From an uncultured Bacteroides sp. (GTDB lineage: Bacteria > Bacteroidota > Bacteroidia > Bacteroidales > Bacteroidaceae): a stretch of 64,000 nt of DNA. Positions 42,115 through 50,687 of the stretch are shown piece by piece (position 1 is the first letter of the stretch; every line of letters begins with the position of its first letter). The stretch spans positions 634,279-698,278 of the forward strand of contig NZ_OY782857.1 in NCBI RefSeq assembly GCF_963678425.1, written 5' to 3'. The notes below the pieces were generated by a model. The model ran no database searches, was not told the DNA's origin, and was given only the letters and a program-made list of their open reading frames with translations. A program made the position numbers and the translations under genes.

Positions 42115-42246
42115 ATGGGAAAGAATAAAAAAGTGATGAACGCTAAAAAAGAAGAGTTGCAAGCCAAAAGGATATTTCAGATAGTTGTCATTGTACTTAT
42201 CATTTTGTGTTTGGTTTTGCTATTGAGTTCTTCTTTCTTTGCATAA
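42115..42246 (+). CDS. Small single-span membrane protein
   Basis: A 43-residue protein: a basic N-terminus (MGKNKKVMNAKKEELQAKR) followed by one membrane span (IFQIVVIVLIILCLVLLLSS). It has its own promoter and its own strong terminator, which argues that it is a real gene despite its size. The function is unknown. Confidence 0.65.
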   Translation: MGKNKKVMNAKKEELQAKRIFQIVVIVLIILCLVLLLSSSFFA

Positions 42247-42255
42247 AAAAATCAG

Positions 42256-42290
42256 GCGGAAAAGGGAAATAGACCTTTCCGCTTTTTTTT
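42256..42290 (+). terminator. Rho-independent terminator
   Basis: GCGGAAAAGG (42256-42265) pairs with CCTTTCCGC (42274-42282), with one bulged A, followed by eight T residues. Confidence 0.88.
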
Positions 42291-42326
42291 ATTTTTCCTG
42301 AGGCAGCAATAATAGTAATATTTTAT

Positions 42327-43643
42327 ATGAAAAAATTAATTTTGCTCCCTTTTGTGTGTTTGTTTTTGGTCTCAGCTTCTACTTTTGCTGAAGAACCAGT
42401 TTCTTTTTCTGATAATAACAAGAAAGATAATCCGGTTTTCAATTTATCTCAGAGTGACTTAAAAGTCTCTTTTGGCGGACGTATTCAGATGGATGGTGCA
42501 TTTTATTCAGGAGGAGATTTTCAACCTCTGGCCAATGGTGTTGGCTTCCGTCGTGTTCGTCTTAATACAAATGCTTCTTTTGGAAAAAATCTTTCCGGAA
42601 AAGTGGAGATGGACCTTGCCGGTGGAACTTTTACCTTGAAAGATTGTTTTATAAAATATGATTTCTTAAACGGGTTGAATTTTCGCTTGGGTAACTTTCA
42701 GGAAGGTTTCTCCATGTTGACTATGACTTCCTCGGGAGATTTCCTTTTCATTGAACATCCTAATGTGGTTTCAGCTTTTTCACCGGAATATCATATAGGT
42801 GCTCAGGGAGCTTATCAGAAAGATCAATTCCTTGGACAGGCGGGGGTTCATTTTCAGAAAATCAATGGCAGTACAGAAAAGACTAATGTGGATGACAATC
42901 TTACGAAAGGTCAGGATGAGGGCATTTCTTATACATTACGAACAGTATGGATGCCTTTTTCTAAATCAAAGAATGGAGGTTTCCATTTAGGAGTTGCTGC
43001 TTCATATCGTACTCCAAAAACTGATATTGGCGCAGGCAAACCGAACACAGTGAGATATAGTACCTCTTCCCTTTCAGGAATTGACAAGGTTAAGTTTATG
43101 GATACAAATTATATCACTAATGTTAATCATGATTGGTTGTTGGGCGGAGAACTTGCTGCTTATAGCCATGCACTTCGTTTCCAGAGTGAGTACATGTTAA
43201 ACCAGACTCATAGAATGGGAGATCTTGCTACTGAGAAGTTTAACGGTTATTATGCTGAAGTTGCTTGTATGTTGTTTGGTGGTGAGCAGAAATATGTTGC
43301 AAGTAAAGGTGCTTTTACTCAACCATCTTGCGGAAAAGAATGGGGTGATGTAGAAGTTGCAGCCCGTTTTGATCGTTTGGATATGAATGGAACAAACGTT
43401 AAGGGTGGACAGTCTAACGGATATACTTTAGGCGTTAATTATTATGCAAGCAAGAACCTGAAATTTCAGCTGAACTATTCGTATGTTGATCATGATAAAT
43501 ACGCAAATGGTGCAGGATCATATGGTGTTGGGTATGATAATTTAGGCGTGGTAACCAAGGACCCTTCAAAAGTGGATAAAAATATGGGCAAGGTGGGTAA
43601 TGACTATAGCATTGTTACTCTTCGTGCTCAATTAAATTTCTAA
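42327..43643 (+). CDS. Porin, phosphate-selective O/P type
   Basis: A 438-residue outer-membrane barrel. The signal peptide ends STFA|EEP. The mature protein has LKVSFGGRIQMDGAFYSGGD, FRRVRLNTNASFGKNLSGKV and CFIKYDFLNGLNFRLGNFQE, as in the porin O/P family, and many alternating strands. It ends with a C-terminal phenylalanine (IVTLRAQLNF), the usual barrel-assembly signal. It probably admits small anions or other solutes; the substrate is unknown. The CYTH gene begins 4 bases after its stop. Confidence 0.88.
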   Translation: MKKLILLPFVCLFLVSASTFAEEPVSFSDNNKKDNPVFNLSQSDLKVSFGGRIQMDGAFYSGGDFQPLANGVGFRRVRLNTNASFGKNLSGKVEMDLAGGTFTLKDCFIKYDFLNGLNFRLGNFQEGFSMLTMTSSGDFLFIEHPNVVSAFSPEYHIGAQGAYQKDQFLGQAGVHFQKINGSTEKTNVDDNLTKGQDEGISYTLRTVWMPFSKSKNGGFHLGVAASYRTPKTDIGAGKPNTVRYSTSSLSGIDKVKFMDTNYITNVNHDWLLGGELAAYSHALRFQSEYMLNQTHRMGDLATEKFNGYYAEVACMLFGGEQKYVASKGAFTQPSCGKEWGDVEVAARFDRLDMNGTNVKGGQSNGYTLGVNYYASKNLKFQLNYSYVDHDKYANGAGSYGVGYDNLGVVTKDPSKVDKNMGKVGNDYSIVTLRAQLNF

Positions 43644-43647
43644 TATT

Positions 43648-44118
43648 ATGGCTCAGGAGATAGAACGGAAATTCCTGGTGAAAGGAGAATTTAAGTCGGA
43701 AGCTTATTCTCAGAGCCATATTGTACAAGGTTATATCAGCAGTGCGCATGGGCGCACTGTTCGTGTAAGAATACGCGATGACAAAGGATATTTAACCATT
43801 AAAGGGGCATCTAATGCTTCGGGTACAAGCAGGTATGAGTGGGAGAAAGAACTTCCGCTGGAGGAAGCTCAGGAGTTAATGAAACTTTGTGAACCGGGTA
43901 TCATAGACAAAACAAGATACTTGGTTAAAAGCGGACGGCATACATTCGAGGTGGATGAGTTCTATGGAGAAAACGAAGGCTTGATTCTGGCAGAGGTTGA
44001 ACTGGTCTCAGAAGACGAGCTCTTTGTAAAGCCTCTATTCATTGGGGAAGAAGTGACTGGAGATGTGCGCTATTACAATTCAAACTTGATGAAGCAGCCA
44101 TTTATAACCTGGAAATAA
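43648..44118 (+). CDS. CYTH-domain protein (triphosphate tunnel metalloenzyme)
   Basis: A 156-residue protein with the CYTH signature EIERKFLVKG at the N-terminus (the ExExK motif) and later acid/base pairs in RVRIRDDKGYLTIKG, YEWEKELPLEEA and FEVDEFYGENEGLILAEVEL. Small bacterial CYTH proteins hydrolyse tripolyphosphate or nucleoside triphosphates in a beta tunnel. The physiological substrate here is unknown. It follows the porin by 4 bases and so is probably co-transcribed, though a functional link is not obvious. Confidence 0.9.
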   Translation: MAQEIERKFLVKGEFKSEAYSQSHIVQGYISSAHGRTVRVRIRDDKGYLTIKGASNASGTSRYEWEKELPLEEAQELMKLCEPGIIDKTRYLVKSGRHTFEVDEFYGENEGLILAEVELVSEDELFVKPLFIGEEVTGDVRYYNSNLMKQPFITWK

Positions 44119-44142
44119 ATTGTTATTGCCTGAATAATTTTA

Positions 44143-44150
44143 TATATTTG
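44143..44150 (+). promoter_or_regulatory. Possible -7 box for the DUF4010 gene
   Basis: TATATTTG, with a TTG at 44120-44122, 20 bases upstream. The resulting leader would be about 115 bases long and would include the inverted repeat ATTAGT/ACTAAT in the region 44190-44210. Confidence 0.45.
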
Positions 44151-44269
44151 TTTTAATAAAATGTTCTTAAATCTATTTGTTTGTTGTATTATTAGTGATT
44201 ATTACTAATGTCTGGGAATAACAGTAGGTTAAAAACGATTATCTGATGCAAATAAAATAACATAAAATT

Positions 44270-45574
44270 ATGGAGAAGTTATATCAAATATTTCCTCAGG
44301 AACTGATTACATTTGTTTTGGTAACTCTGTTTTCATTACTTATAGGTCTTTCTCAGCGCAAAATGAGCCTGAAGAAAGAAGGAGAAGGAGCAGAGAAGAC
44401 TTTTTTCGGAACAGATCGGACATTTACATTTATCGGGATTCTTGGTTATCTTCTCTATATTCTTGATAAGGATGATATGCGCCTCTTTATGGGTGGCGGA
44501 CTAGCCTTGATTATCCTTTTTGGGCTGAACTATTACGTAAAGATGGCTCAGCATAATATTTTTGGTATTACTACCATTGTTACCGGACTAATTACCTATT
44601 GTCTTGCACCGATTGTTGTAACCCAGCCTTCCTGGTTCTATATCATGGTTGTTGTAACCGTGCTTCTGTTTACTGAGATGAAAAGCACTTTTACTGAGAT
44701 TGCTCAACATATGCAGAATGATGAAATGATTACTCTGGCTAAGTTTTTGGCCATTAGTGGTATAATTCTTCCTATGCTCCCCAATGAAAATCTTATTCCC
44801 GGCATAAATCTTACCCCATATACTGTCTGGCTTGCTACTGTTGTTGTTTCGGGTATATCGTATCTTTCTTATTTGTTAAAGAGATATGTGTTTCAGAAAT
44901 CGGGGACATTGGTTGCTGGCATTATCGGAGGATTATATAGCAGTACTGCTACGATATCTGTTTTAGCGCGCAGATGCAAACATGCTAAGGAAAGGGAGAT
45001 TCCAGAATATGTGGCGTCCATGCTTATGGCTGTTAGCATGATGTATCTTCGTTTTTTGATTCTTATTCCTATTTTCAGTGTAAAAATATTCTTCTCTGCT
45101 TATCCTTATTTACTTATCATGTCTATAACCTCAGCAGCCGTGGCTTGGTTTATTCATAGAAAAACAGAGCTGGAAGAAGCGTTGGAGAATGCTGAGGAAG
45201 ATGACGATGAAACCAGTAACCCTCTGGAGTTTAAGGTCGCTCTGATCTTTGCATTATTGTTCGTTGTGTTCACTGTTGTGACCCATTACACATTGATGTA
45301 TGCAGGAACAGGTGGATTGAATGTACTTTCTTTTTTATCAGGGCTGAGCGATATTACACCATTTATCTTAACGCTGCTTCAAGATACCGGAGGTGTGGCT
45401 GTGGGGGTAGCTGTGGCATGTATCATGCAGGCTATTATCAGTAATAACCTGATGAAAATGTGCTATGCTTTATTTTTTTCCGGTAGAAGGAAAGAAATGC
45501 TTCCTGTCCTTACTACCGGCTTTTCTATAGTTATTGCTGTTAATGTTATGCTTCTTCTTTTTTTCTATCTGTAG
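44270..45574 (+). CDS. MgtC/SapB-type DUF4010 membrane protein
   Basis: A 434-residue polytopic protein. The N-terminal third (LITFVLVTLFSLLIGLSQRK, DRTFTFIGILGYLLYIL) is MgtC/SapB-like. The remainder (AKFLAISGIILPMLPNENLI, GLYSSTATISVLARRCKHAK, GLSDITPFILTLLQ) matches DUF4010. An acidic loop (ALENAEEDDDETS) divides the two halves of the C-terminal domain. About 11-12 membrane spans are expected. The family is often guessed to be a transporter; the substrate is unknown. Confidence 0.82.
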   Translation: MEKLYQIFPQELITFVLVTLFSLLIGLSQRKMSLKKEGEGAEKTFFGTDRTFTFIGILGYLLYILDKDDMRLFMGGGLALIILFGLNYYVKMAQHNIFGITTIVTGLITYCLAPIVVTQPSWFYIMVVVTVLLFTEMKSTFTEIAQHMQNDEMITLAKFLAISGIILPMLPNENLIPGINLTPYTVWLATVVVSGISYLSYLLKRYVFQKSGTLVAGIIGGLYSSTATISVLARRCKHAKEREIPEYVASMLMAVSMMYLRFLILIPIFSVKIFFSAYPYLLIMSITSAAVAWFIHRKTELEEALENAEEDDDETSNPLEFKVALIFALLFVVFTVVTHYTLMYAGTGGLNVLSFLSGLSDITPFILTLLQDTGGVAVGVAVACIMQAIISNNLMKMCYALFFSGRRKEMLPVLTTGFSIVIAVNVMLLLFFYL

Positions 45575-45584
45575 CAGATTGGAG

Positions 45585-46505
45585 TTACATATCTAAATGG
45601 AGAATCAGTCCGATGGAAACAGGGTGAATTTCAGGTCCTTTTCCTCCTTCAAAAAGAGTCTGTGGGGAGTATCTTGCATACATTCCGAAACATCCTACAC
45701 CTGCTTGTACCAGGAAATCCATTGATACCGGGCGAATGTTTAAGTCGCTTCCTAGCTTTTGCTTATGGCTACCACTTTCATCGTTTAGTTTCACTTTGGA
45801 CGAAGAGCATAATTTTACATTACCCACAACGCCTGCCGAGAGATAAAGGGGACCTGTGTGTGGAATCCTTTTTTGATATTCAAGCAGCAAAGGTATGGTG
45901 AAGTAGGAGGTATGCAGTTTACTGTCGTCATATCTTCCTCCTGCAGGAGCTGTTCTCAGTTCGGTAACTCCGTTAATTTCAATAAGCGCCTTATTCCCGT
46001 CAAAGTGATAACTATCAAAACGGAATCCGGTTCCACTAACAATCGCTAATCCACACTTAGATATGTTCCATGCACGCTCGTAAAAGTTCACAATGAATTC
46101 TTTTGAACTACTTGATATCAGATCAACTCCATTTACATTGTTCAAGTTCATCTTGTTGTCGGCAAAGTTGGTAAAGCCCATTCCAAAACCGGCCCAGTGA
46201 GGGTCCGTTATACGATTTGAATATGAATGTCCTGACCCTAGCTTAGGGATAGGAATATTTATACTATTGGACATGCGTTTCTCAGTACTCTTTCCATCCC
46301 GGTATATGCCTTCGAATATTTGATCATTCTCTATGGTATCGCCCTGAGCCTTTTGTTCGTACACCTTGATTTTAATCTTATCATTGTTCTCTTTAATCAC
46401 TAATTTCTTTCCGTTTACATAAATAGTAGTGTCGGAAGGAGCTATCTCCCCAGCCATTAAGAGTGTGGGAAATATTAGGAAAGCAAGTAACATAATCTTT
46501 TTCAT
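45585..46505 (-). CDS. Outer-membrane beta-barrel protein of the sigma module
   Basis: A 306-residue exported protein with a signal peptide ending LLMAG. The N-terminal 90 residues are polar, with VYEQKAQGDTIENDQIFEGI. From about residue 100 the sequence has barrel-like alternating strands (WAGFGMGFTNFADNKM, SGTGFRFDSYHFDGN, SYFTIPLLLEYQKRIP, GVGCFGMYARYSPQTLFEGG) and ends GLILHLDM. The arrangement is PorT/OmpW-like. It is the last gene of a sigma-factor operon, 23 bases after DUF4252, and could be both a target and an envelope sensor. Confidence 0.7.
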   Translation of the reverse strand: MKKIMLLAFLIFPTLLMAGEIAPSDTTIYVNGKKLVIKENNDKIKIKVYEQKAQGDTIENDQIFEGIYRDGKSTEKRMSNSINIPIPKLGSGHSYSNRITDPHWAGFGMGFTNFADNKMNLNNVNGVDLISSSSKEFIVNFYERAWNISKCGLAIVSGTGFRFDSYHFDGNKALIEINGVTELRTAPAGGRYDDSKLHTSYFTIPLLLEYQKRIPHTGPLYLSAGVVGNVKLCSSSKVKLNDESGSHKQKLGSDLNIRPVSMDFLVQAGVGCFGMYARYSPQTLFEGGKGPEIHPVSIGLILHLDM

Positions 46506-46528
46506 ACTGTTTTGTATTTGATTGTGAG

Positions 46529-46984
46529 TTATAAATCTTTTTTCATGAATAGCAAAGTAATAAGGTCGTCAGATTCCAGTTCGCCTTCTATATAAACCAG
46601 TGTAGCCGCTCCTTTTTTACTGAGTTTAAAAAGTATAAACCGGTTAAGATCTTCTTTTCTTGAAGGAAGTTGATAGTAACCCGATACAAGCTGCCCTCCT
46701 TCAATAATCTCCTTTATCTTCTTTGCACCTTTTTTGTCCGTTTCCAGGCTTTGACGTATCTCGGGTAAAGCCCTGTGAGAGTCTTTGATTGTGATGCTTT
46801 TATACCTCTCCATTCCATAGGTTTCCAGCATCTCTGTTGACAGCTCTACCATGGCAACTCCTTTTTGCTTCCCATATCTGTCGAATATGGAAGCTATTCT
46901 TAACCCGCTTTGTGCCCCACAGACCACAGGGAAACACCCTGAAAGTATAAGCATAAGCAGTAAAAACTGGATTCTTTTCTTCAT
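46529..46984 (-). CDS. DUF4252 family exported protein
   Basis: A 151-residue protein. The hydrophobic N-terminus contains LMLILSGC, so it may be a lipoprotein cleaved before Cys17; a signal-peptidase I site after VCGAQ is the alternative. The mature part (GVAMVELSTEMLETYGMERY, FILFKLSKKGAATLVYIEGE) is typical DUF4252, common beside ECF sigma genes in Bacteroidetes. The function is unknown. It lies 20 bases after the anti-sigma candidate. Confidence 0.8.
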   Translation of the reverse strand: MKKRIQFLLLMLILSGCFPVVCGAQSGLRIASIFDRYGKQKGVAMVELSTEMLETYGMERYKSITIKDSHRALPEIRQSLETDKKGAKKIKEIIEGGQLVSGYYQLPSRKEDLNRFILFKLSKKGAATLVYIEGELESDDLITLLFMKKDL

Positions 46985-47004
46985 TATTCTCTGTTTTTAA
47001 TCCG

Positions 47005-47436
47005 TTAATCTTTAAATAATTCAGTAAAAACCTCATCTTTGGAAGTGGCCACTTCCTGAAGAGAAGCATTTGCATAAGCCTTTATTGTTGCTTCGTCAGT
47101 ATAACATTTACCATTAATTACTACATAGTTTCTTTTGTCGGAATCATTGGATTGCTGCAAGAATGTAGATATTCCTATTGCCATAACAGCGCAAGCCGCT
47201 ATACCGCTTAATGTATAGATCAACGTTTTTCTTCGCGGAATAGCCCTCTTATTAGCTTGTTCAGTCTTCTTAGCCTGTTCTGCAGTTATTTCATTATCGA
47301 AGTAAGCAAACATTTGCTTATAGCAAAGCAGGTGCTCTGGAACCTTTTCATTTGAAAAGAAATTCCTTATCCATTGCTCTTCTTCACAGGAGGTTTCTCC
47401 TTCAAAGTACTTATTAAGCAAATCGTCTATTTTCAT
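47005..47436 (-). CDS. Candidate anti-sigma factor, small membrane protein
   Basis: A 143-residue protein. The N-terminal 85 residues are cytoplasmic-type (MKIDDLLNKYFEGETSCEEE, WIRNFFSNEK), followed by one span (LIYTLSGIAACAVMAIGIST) and a short external tail with VINGKCYTDEATIKAYA. Its start overlaps the end of the sigma gene by 23 bases. The layout (short acidic N-domain, single span, overlap with an ECF sigma factor) fits an anti-sigma factor. No zinc HxxxCxxC motif is seen, so the assignment is contextual. An alternative in-frame ATG 21 bases upstream is less likely. Confidence 0.6.
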   Translation of the reverse strand: MKIDDLLNKYFEGETSCEEEQWIRNFFSNEKVPEHLLCYKQMFAYFDNEITAEQAKKTEQANKRAIPRRKTLIYTLSGIAACAVMAIGISTFLQQSNDSDKRNYVVINGKCYTDEATIKAYANASLQEVATSKDEVFTELFKD

Positions 47437-47950
47437 CTTTATTCTCCTTTCTCTCATTTGTTAATTGCAGGAACACCTCCCTGACTCTTTTTCTTGCTCT
47501 CGACAAGTTCATTCTTACTGCCTGAATATCACAACCGGTTATTTCAGCAATCTCCTCCGATTCATACCCTTCTATGTCTTTCATCCGGATGATTGTTTGC
47601 TGTAAGGGTGGGAGAGTCTCCATTATCTTCCCGATTAACCGCACTTGGTCATGTTCCACAAGTATTCGTTCGGGATTATCCCATCCAGAGAGAGTTTTGA
47701 TCTCATCAAGTCCCACAGATGCATGAGCCGGCGATTTCCATCTGTCAATACAGAGATTCTTTACAATCTCTGTGGCTAGTGCATCAATGCTGCGATACTC
47801 GTCCAGTTTTTCACGCATGCGCCAAAGCTTAAGAAAAGCCTCCTGCACAATATCTTCTGCATCGGAGGTTTCTTCAGTCATCTTTCGTGAATAATTAAAT
47901 AGCTTTTCACGAAGTGGCAACACGTTTATTTTGAATTGTTCGAGATTCAT
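47414..47950 (-). CDS. ECF-type RNA polymerase sigma factor
   Basis: A 178-residue sigma-70 family protein. Region 2 is DAEDIVQEAFLKLWRMREKL with a weak core-binding stretch around it. Region 4 is LPPLQQTIIRMKDIEGYESE and EIAEITGCDIQAVRMNLSRA followed by RKRVREVF. There is no region 1.1 or 3, so it is an ECF sigma factor. It heads a four-gene minus-strand operon with a candidate anti-sigma, DUF4252 and a barrel. No TonB-receptor gene is adjacent, unlike the common sugar-sensing sigma modules of Bacteroides. Confidence 0.92.
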   Translation of the reverse strand: MNLEQFKINVLPLREKLFNYSRKMTEETSDAEDIVQEAFLKLWRMREKLDEYRSIDALATEIVKNLCIDRWKSPAHASVGLDEIKTLSGWDNPERILVEHDQVRLIGKIMETLPPLQQTIIRMKDIEGYESEEIAEITGCDIQAVRMNLSRARKRVREVFLQLTNERKENKDENRRFA

Positions 47951-48061
47951 CTATGTATAATAGACGAAAAAGGAATGAAAACATAACATTCATCCCTTTG
48001 TTTTTGCAAAAAAAATATTTTGTGGAAGATTAATCTGTTTTGATAAGTTCTGATTTATGCC

Positions 48062-48628
48062 TTATTCAGAGGTTTGCAGAGATTTCATAATTGTGATATC
48101 CTGAAAACCGAAGTGATGCATAATTTCTCTTAGAATTAATAAAGATGCTGCAAAAGAGGTGCTTTCCGGTAATGTGTCCGTGCTGTACGGTCTGCCTGAA
48201 ATAATGATAGCTAAACGGCTGAATATGTCTTCCATCTCTTTTATCGACAGAATTATTTGTTGAGAGAACATTTCTTTTCCGGATTGAAGAGCAATTTCCT
48301 GTATAACCGGAGAAACGGAACATAACTCTGAATTCGCAGGTAATAGCTTTTTTATTGGAATAATATTATCCTCAACAAAGTTAATGGCATATTCTATTTC
48401 ACTTGGTGTGGGAGGAATATGCTTGAAGAATTCTTCGGACGTCTTCTTGCTTCCCAATGGGAGTACCCAAAAATCATCCGGTTTAATCGGAGATTTTCCA
48501 GAGGCTAAAATAGTATATTCTTCAGTGATATGAAGTAACGTTATTACCTCTTTCTGAAGTTCGGTATGTGCTGTCTGATAGAGTTTTGTTACGATAGCTT
48601 GTATTTCGGGGCTTACGGTAGGATTCAT
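48062..48628 (-). CDS. Hypothetical protein
   Basis: A 188-residue soluble protein with no signal peptide and mostly helical composition (EIQAIVTKLYQTAHTELQKE, QQIILSIKEMEDIFSRLAII). I do not recognise the family. It stands alone between the sigma module and the OmpA operon. A 9-base inverted repeat (48659-48667 / 48679-48687) overlaps a -7-like box upstream and may be an operator. Confidence 0.6.
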   Translation of the reverse strand: MNPTVSPEIQAIVTKLYQTAHTELQKEVITLLHITEEYTILASGKSPIKPDDFWVLPLGSKKTSEEFFKHIPPTPSEIEYAINFVEDNIIPIKKLLPANSELCSVSPVIQEIALQSGKEMFSQQIILSIKEMEDIFSRLAIIISGRPYSTDTLPESTSFAASLLILREIMHHFGFQDITIMKSLQTSE

Positions 48629-48658
48629 ATGTCGGTTAAGTTTAAAATACTGAATTAT

Positions 48659-48687
48659 TTAGATTATACCCCGTAAAGATAATCTAA
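48659..48687. promoter_or_regulatory. Inverted repeat over a -7-like box upstream of 48628
   Basis: TTAGATTAT (48659-48667) and ATAATCTAA (48679-48687) are exact reverse complements spaced by 11 bases. On the minus strand TATCTTTA, one base off the -7 consensus, lies at 48674-48681, inside the repeat. Confidence 0.45.
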
Positions 48688-48744
48688 AAATGGGAAAGTA
48701 ATTAGTGATAATATAACTTTGAGATAGATCAAGTCTATTAATTT

Positions 48745-48783
48745 GTCCTCTTTACCGCATAGCTAAAGTACGGTAAAGGGGAC
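48745..48783. other. 13-bp hairpin downstream of the OmpA-like gene
   Basis: GTCCTCTTTACCG (48745-48757) pairs with CGGTAAAGGGGAC (48771-48783), with one G-U pair. On the minus strand it lies just after the stop of the OmpA-family gene but lacks a good T-run; TATTTTATTTT follows it on the plus strand. It may stabilise the mRNA end or act as an imperfect terminator. Confidence 0.7.
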
Positions 48784-48797
48784 TATTTTATTTTGAA

Positions 48798-50036
48798 TTA
48801 CAGTTTGGTAAATTCTACTCTTCTGTTTTTTGCTTTGTTCTCAGCGCTGTTATTGTCTGCAATAGGTGCACTTTCTCCTTTTCCATCCGTTTCAATTCTG
48901 GATCCGTCAATCTTGAACTCGTCAATCAGGTATTGTTTAACATTAGCAGCTCTTCGTTTTGATAAATCCAGATTAAGTGCGTCATCGCCATCACTGTCTG
49001 TATGCCCAGTGACTTTTATTCTCACCGTTGGGTTCTCATTCAGAACATTGGCTATTTCCCGGATTGAACCATAAGATTCCGGCTTTACTATATCTTTTCC
49101 TGAATCAAAATAGATGCCATAGGAAATAACCTTTCCTTCGGTTAACAGTTTGCTTCTTGTGTCGGGAGAGGCAGTTGTGACCTTAAGGTTGGTGATGTAT
49201 GGATGGCTGTTACGATCCCATCCATTAAAGACTATCTTGTTGAACTTTGTAGTGCTGTGGATGTTGGTTGGAATATCAAGAACCTTTGCTCCCTGATGAT
49301 AAATCCGCACTCTTCTTTTTTGTACCCAGATAATTACATGATTTACCTTTTCGGCAATCACCGGATTTGTATTTGATGAGCCAGTAAGGTTTTCACTTCC
49401 TGATTTGTATCCGATAGTTTCCCATTCATTCTCTGCTATTATGATTTTTAAACCATGAAGTCCCGGCCATGCATCATCGTTTATCTCCTGTGGTCTTGCC
49501 GGATCATCTTCGTAAATATTCAGCATTGTTCCGCGGGAATAATCTTTATCCGGAACAAAATCGAATTCAAATATAAAGTTGTCGGGGAAAGCAATCTTTT
49601 TTGTGTAACAGTAAACAGCATCTTTTCCATTCATATGCAACCAGTTTCCAGGTGCAATATTTAACTTTTTAACTTCTCCGGTGCTGTTACCTGTCCATTG
49701 TGCAGGAAAATCGCCTATGAGATCTTGTGAAAAGTCTTCGAAAAATATGATTTTATCTCCAGGAACAAAATCATATTGAGTGAAGCTTTCCAGTTTTCCT
49801 TTTTCTGAAGATTCTGTGGAAACATCTTTAGTACCTTTATTATTGCCGTTACTTTTATTTGTAGCTTTTTGCCCATTATCAAGCTCTTTGTCAATAGCTT
49901 GGTCTGTTTTCTTTTCGGCTTTCTTCTCAACCTTGTCCACAACCTTATTTCCTAATTTCTTTAACCAGCCTTGCCCATCTGCATTTGCAAACACAAACAG
50001 GAACAAAAGAAGATACAATATTCTACTTTTTTTCAT
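48798..50036 (-). CDS. OmpA-family protein with LamG-like domain
   Basis: A 412-residue exported protein. Signal peptide ending FANADG, then a Lys/Glu/Asp-rich helix (VVDKVEKKAEKKTDQAIDKE). A lectin-like beta domain occupies about residues 90-290 (IIFFEDFSQDLIGDFPAQWT, NFIFEFDFVPDKDYSRGTML, VNHVIIWVQKRRVRIYHQGA). The C-terminal OmpA peptidoglycan-binding domain has VRIKVTGHTDSDGDDALNLD and LSKRRAANVKQYLIDEF, ending NRRVEFTKL. It probably tethers the envelope to murein while presenting the lectin-like part. It is the last gene of the DUF4251-YIP1-OmpA operon. Confidence 0.87.
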   Translation of the reverse strand: MKKSRILYLLLFLFVFANADGQGWLKKLGNKVVDKVEKKAEKKTDQAIDKELDNGQKATNKSNGNNKGTKDVSTESSEKGKLESFTQYDFVPGDKIIFFEDFSQDLIGDFPAQWTGNSTGEVKKLNIAPGNWLHMNGKDAVYCYTKKIAFPDNFIFEFDFVPDKDYSRGTMLNIYEDDPARPQEINDDAWPGLHGLKIIIAENEWETIGYKSGSENLTGSSNTNPVIAEKVNHVIIWVQKRRVRIYHQGAKVLDIPTNIHSTTKFNKIVFNGWDRNSHPYITNLKVTTASPDTRSKLLTEGKVISYGIYFDSGKDIVKPESYGSIREIANVLNENPTVRIKVTGHTDSDGDDALNLDLSKRRAANVKQYLIDEFKIDGSRIETDGKGESAPIADNNSAENKAKNRRVEFTKL

Positions 50037-50069
50037 CGCTTTAATTATTAAGATTTTATTGATGTTGTT

Positions 50070-50633
50070 CTAAATATATAATGCGCCAAGCACCATTGAG
50101 AGTAATAAGAAAATAAGTATAACGCTGATAATAGTTGATAGAAAGTAAGGAGTGATTTTTTCTTCGGGCGTTTTCATCATGGGGGCTATTCCTACATACA
50201 AAATATACAAACCATACAATCCCAGAATTGCTGCAAATGAACTTAATGCCGGGAATATATATAAAATTCCGGCTACCCCCATCGGAGTATAAGAATATGC
50301 AACTAGTTGGAAGGCTTTGTTAAAGTCGCCTTTTGATTCAAATTTGTTAGCTAGCTTAGTAATAATATAAGCAGTAATATAAGCGCTGGCAATTGTGCCC
50401 ACAAATGAGATAACGGCCTGACGAATACCGGCGCTTATTGACCCGATGTGTGCACCTAATACATTGTATCCAACAAGTCCGTAACCAATAAACCAGCCTA
50501 TGGCAGGTATCAGTGCCAATAAGATCAGATACGACGATAAAAGCTTGCTTGCCGGTATTTCTTCAGCGTCAATAACTGTCCATTCTGTTTTTGGAGAAAG
50601 CAGAATCTTTTTTACCCGTTCAATTGTGTTCAT
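50070..50633 (-). CDS. YIP1 family membrane protein
   Basis: A 187-residue inner-membrane protein with about five spans. The start MNTIERVKKILLSPKTEW, with a short amphipathic helix and the Trp, followed by LLSSYLILLALIPAIGWFIG and FQLVAYSYTPMGVAGILYIF, is typical of the YIP1/DUF1282 group. An upstream in-frame ATG (50666) is possible but adds only a basic extension that precedes the conserved start. It is 54 bases from DUF4251 and 33 bases from OmpA, so the three form an operon. The role is unknown. Confidence 0.8.
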   Translation of the reverse strand: MNTIERVKKILLSPKTEWTVIDAEEIPASKLLSSYLILLALIPAIGWFIGYGLVGYNVLGAHIGSISAGIRQAVISFVGTIASAYITAYIITKLANKFESKGDFNKAFQLVAYSYTPMGVAGILYIFPALSSFAAILGLYGLYILYVGIAPMMKTPEEKITPYFLSTIISVILIFLLLSMVLGALYI

Positions 50634-50687
50634 AATAGATTTTAGTTTTTTGTTAGAAAACGACATAATTCATGGCATTCTTTCTAA

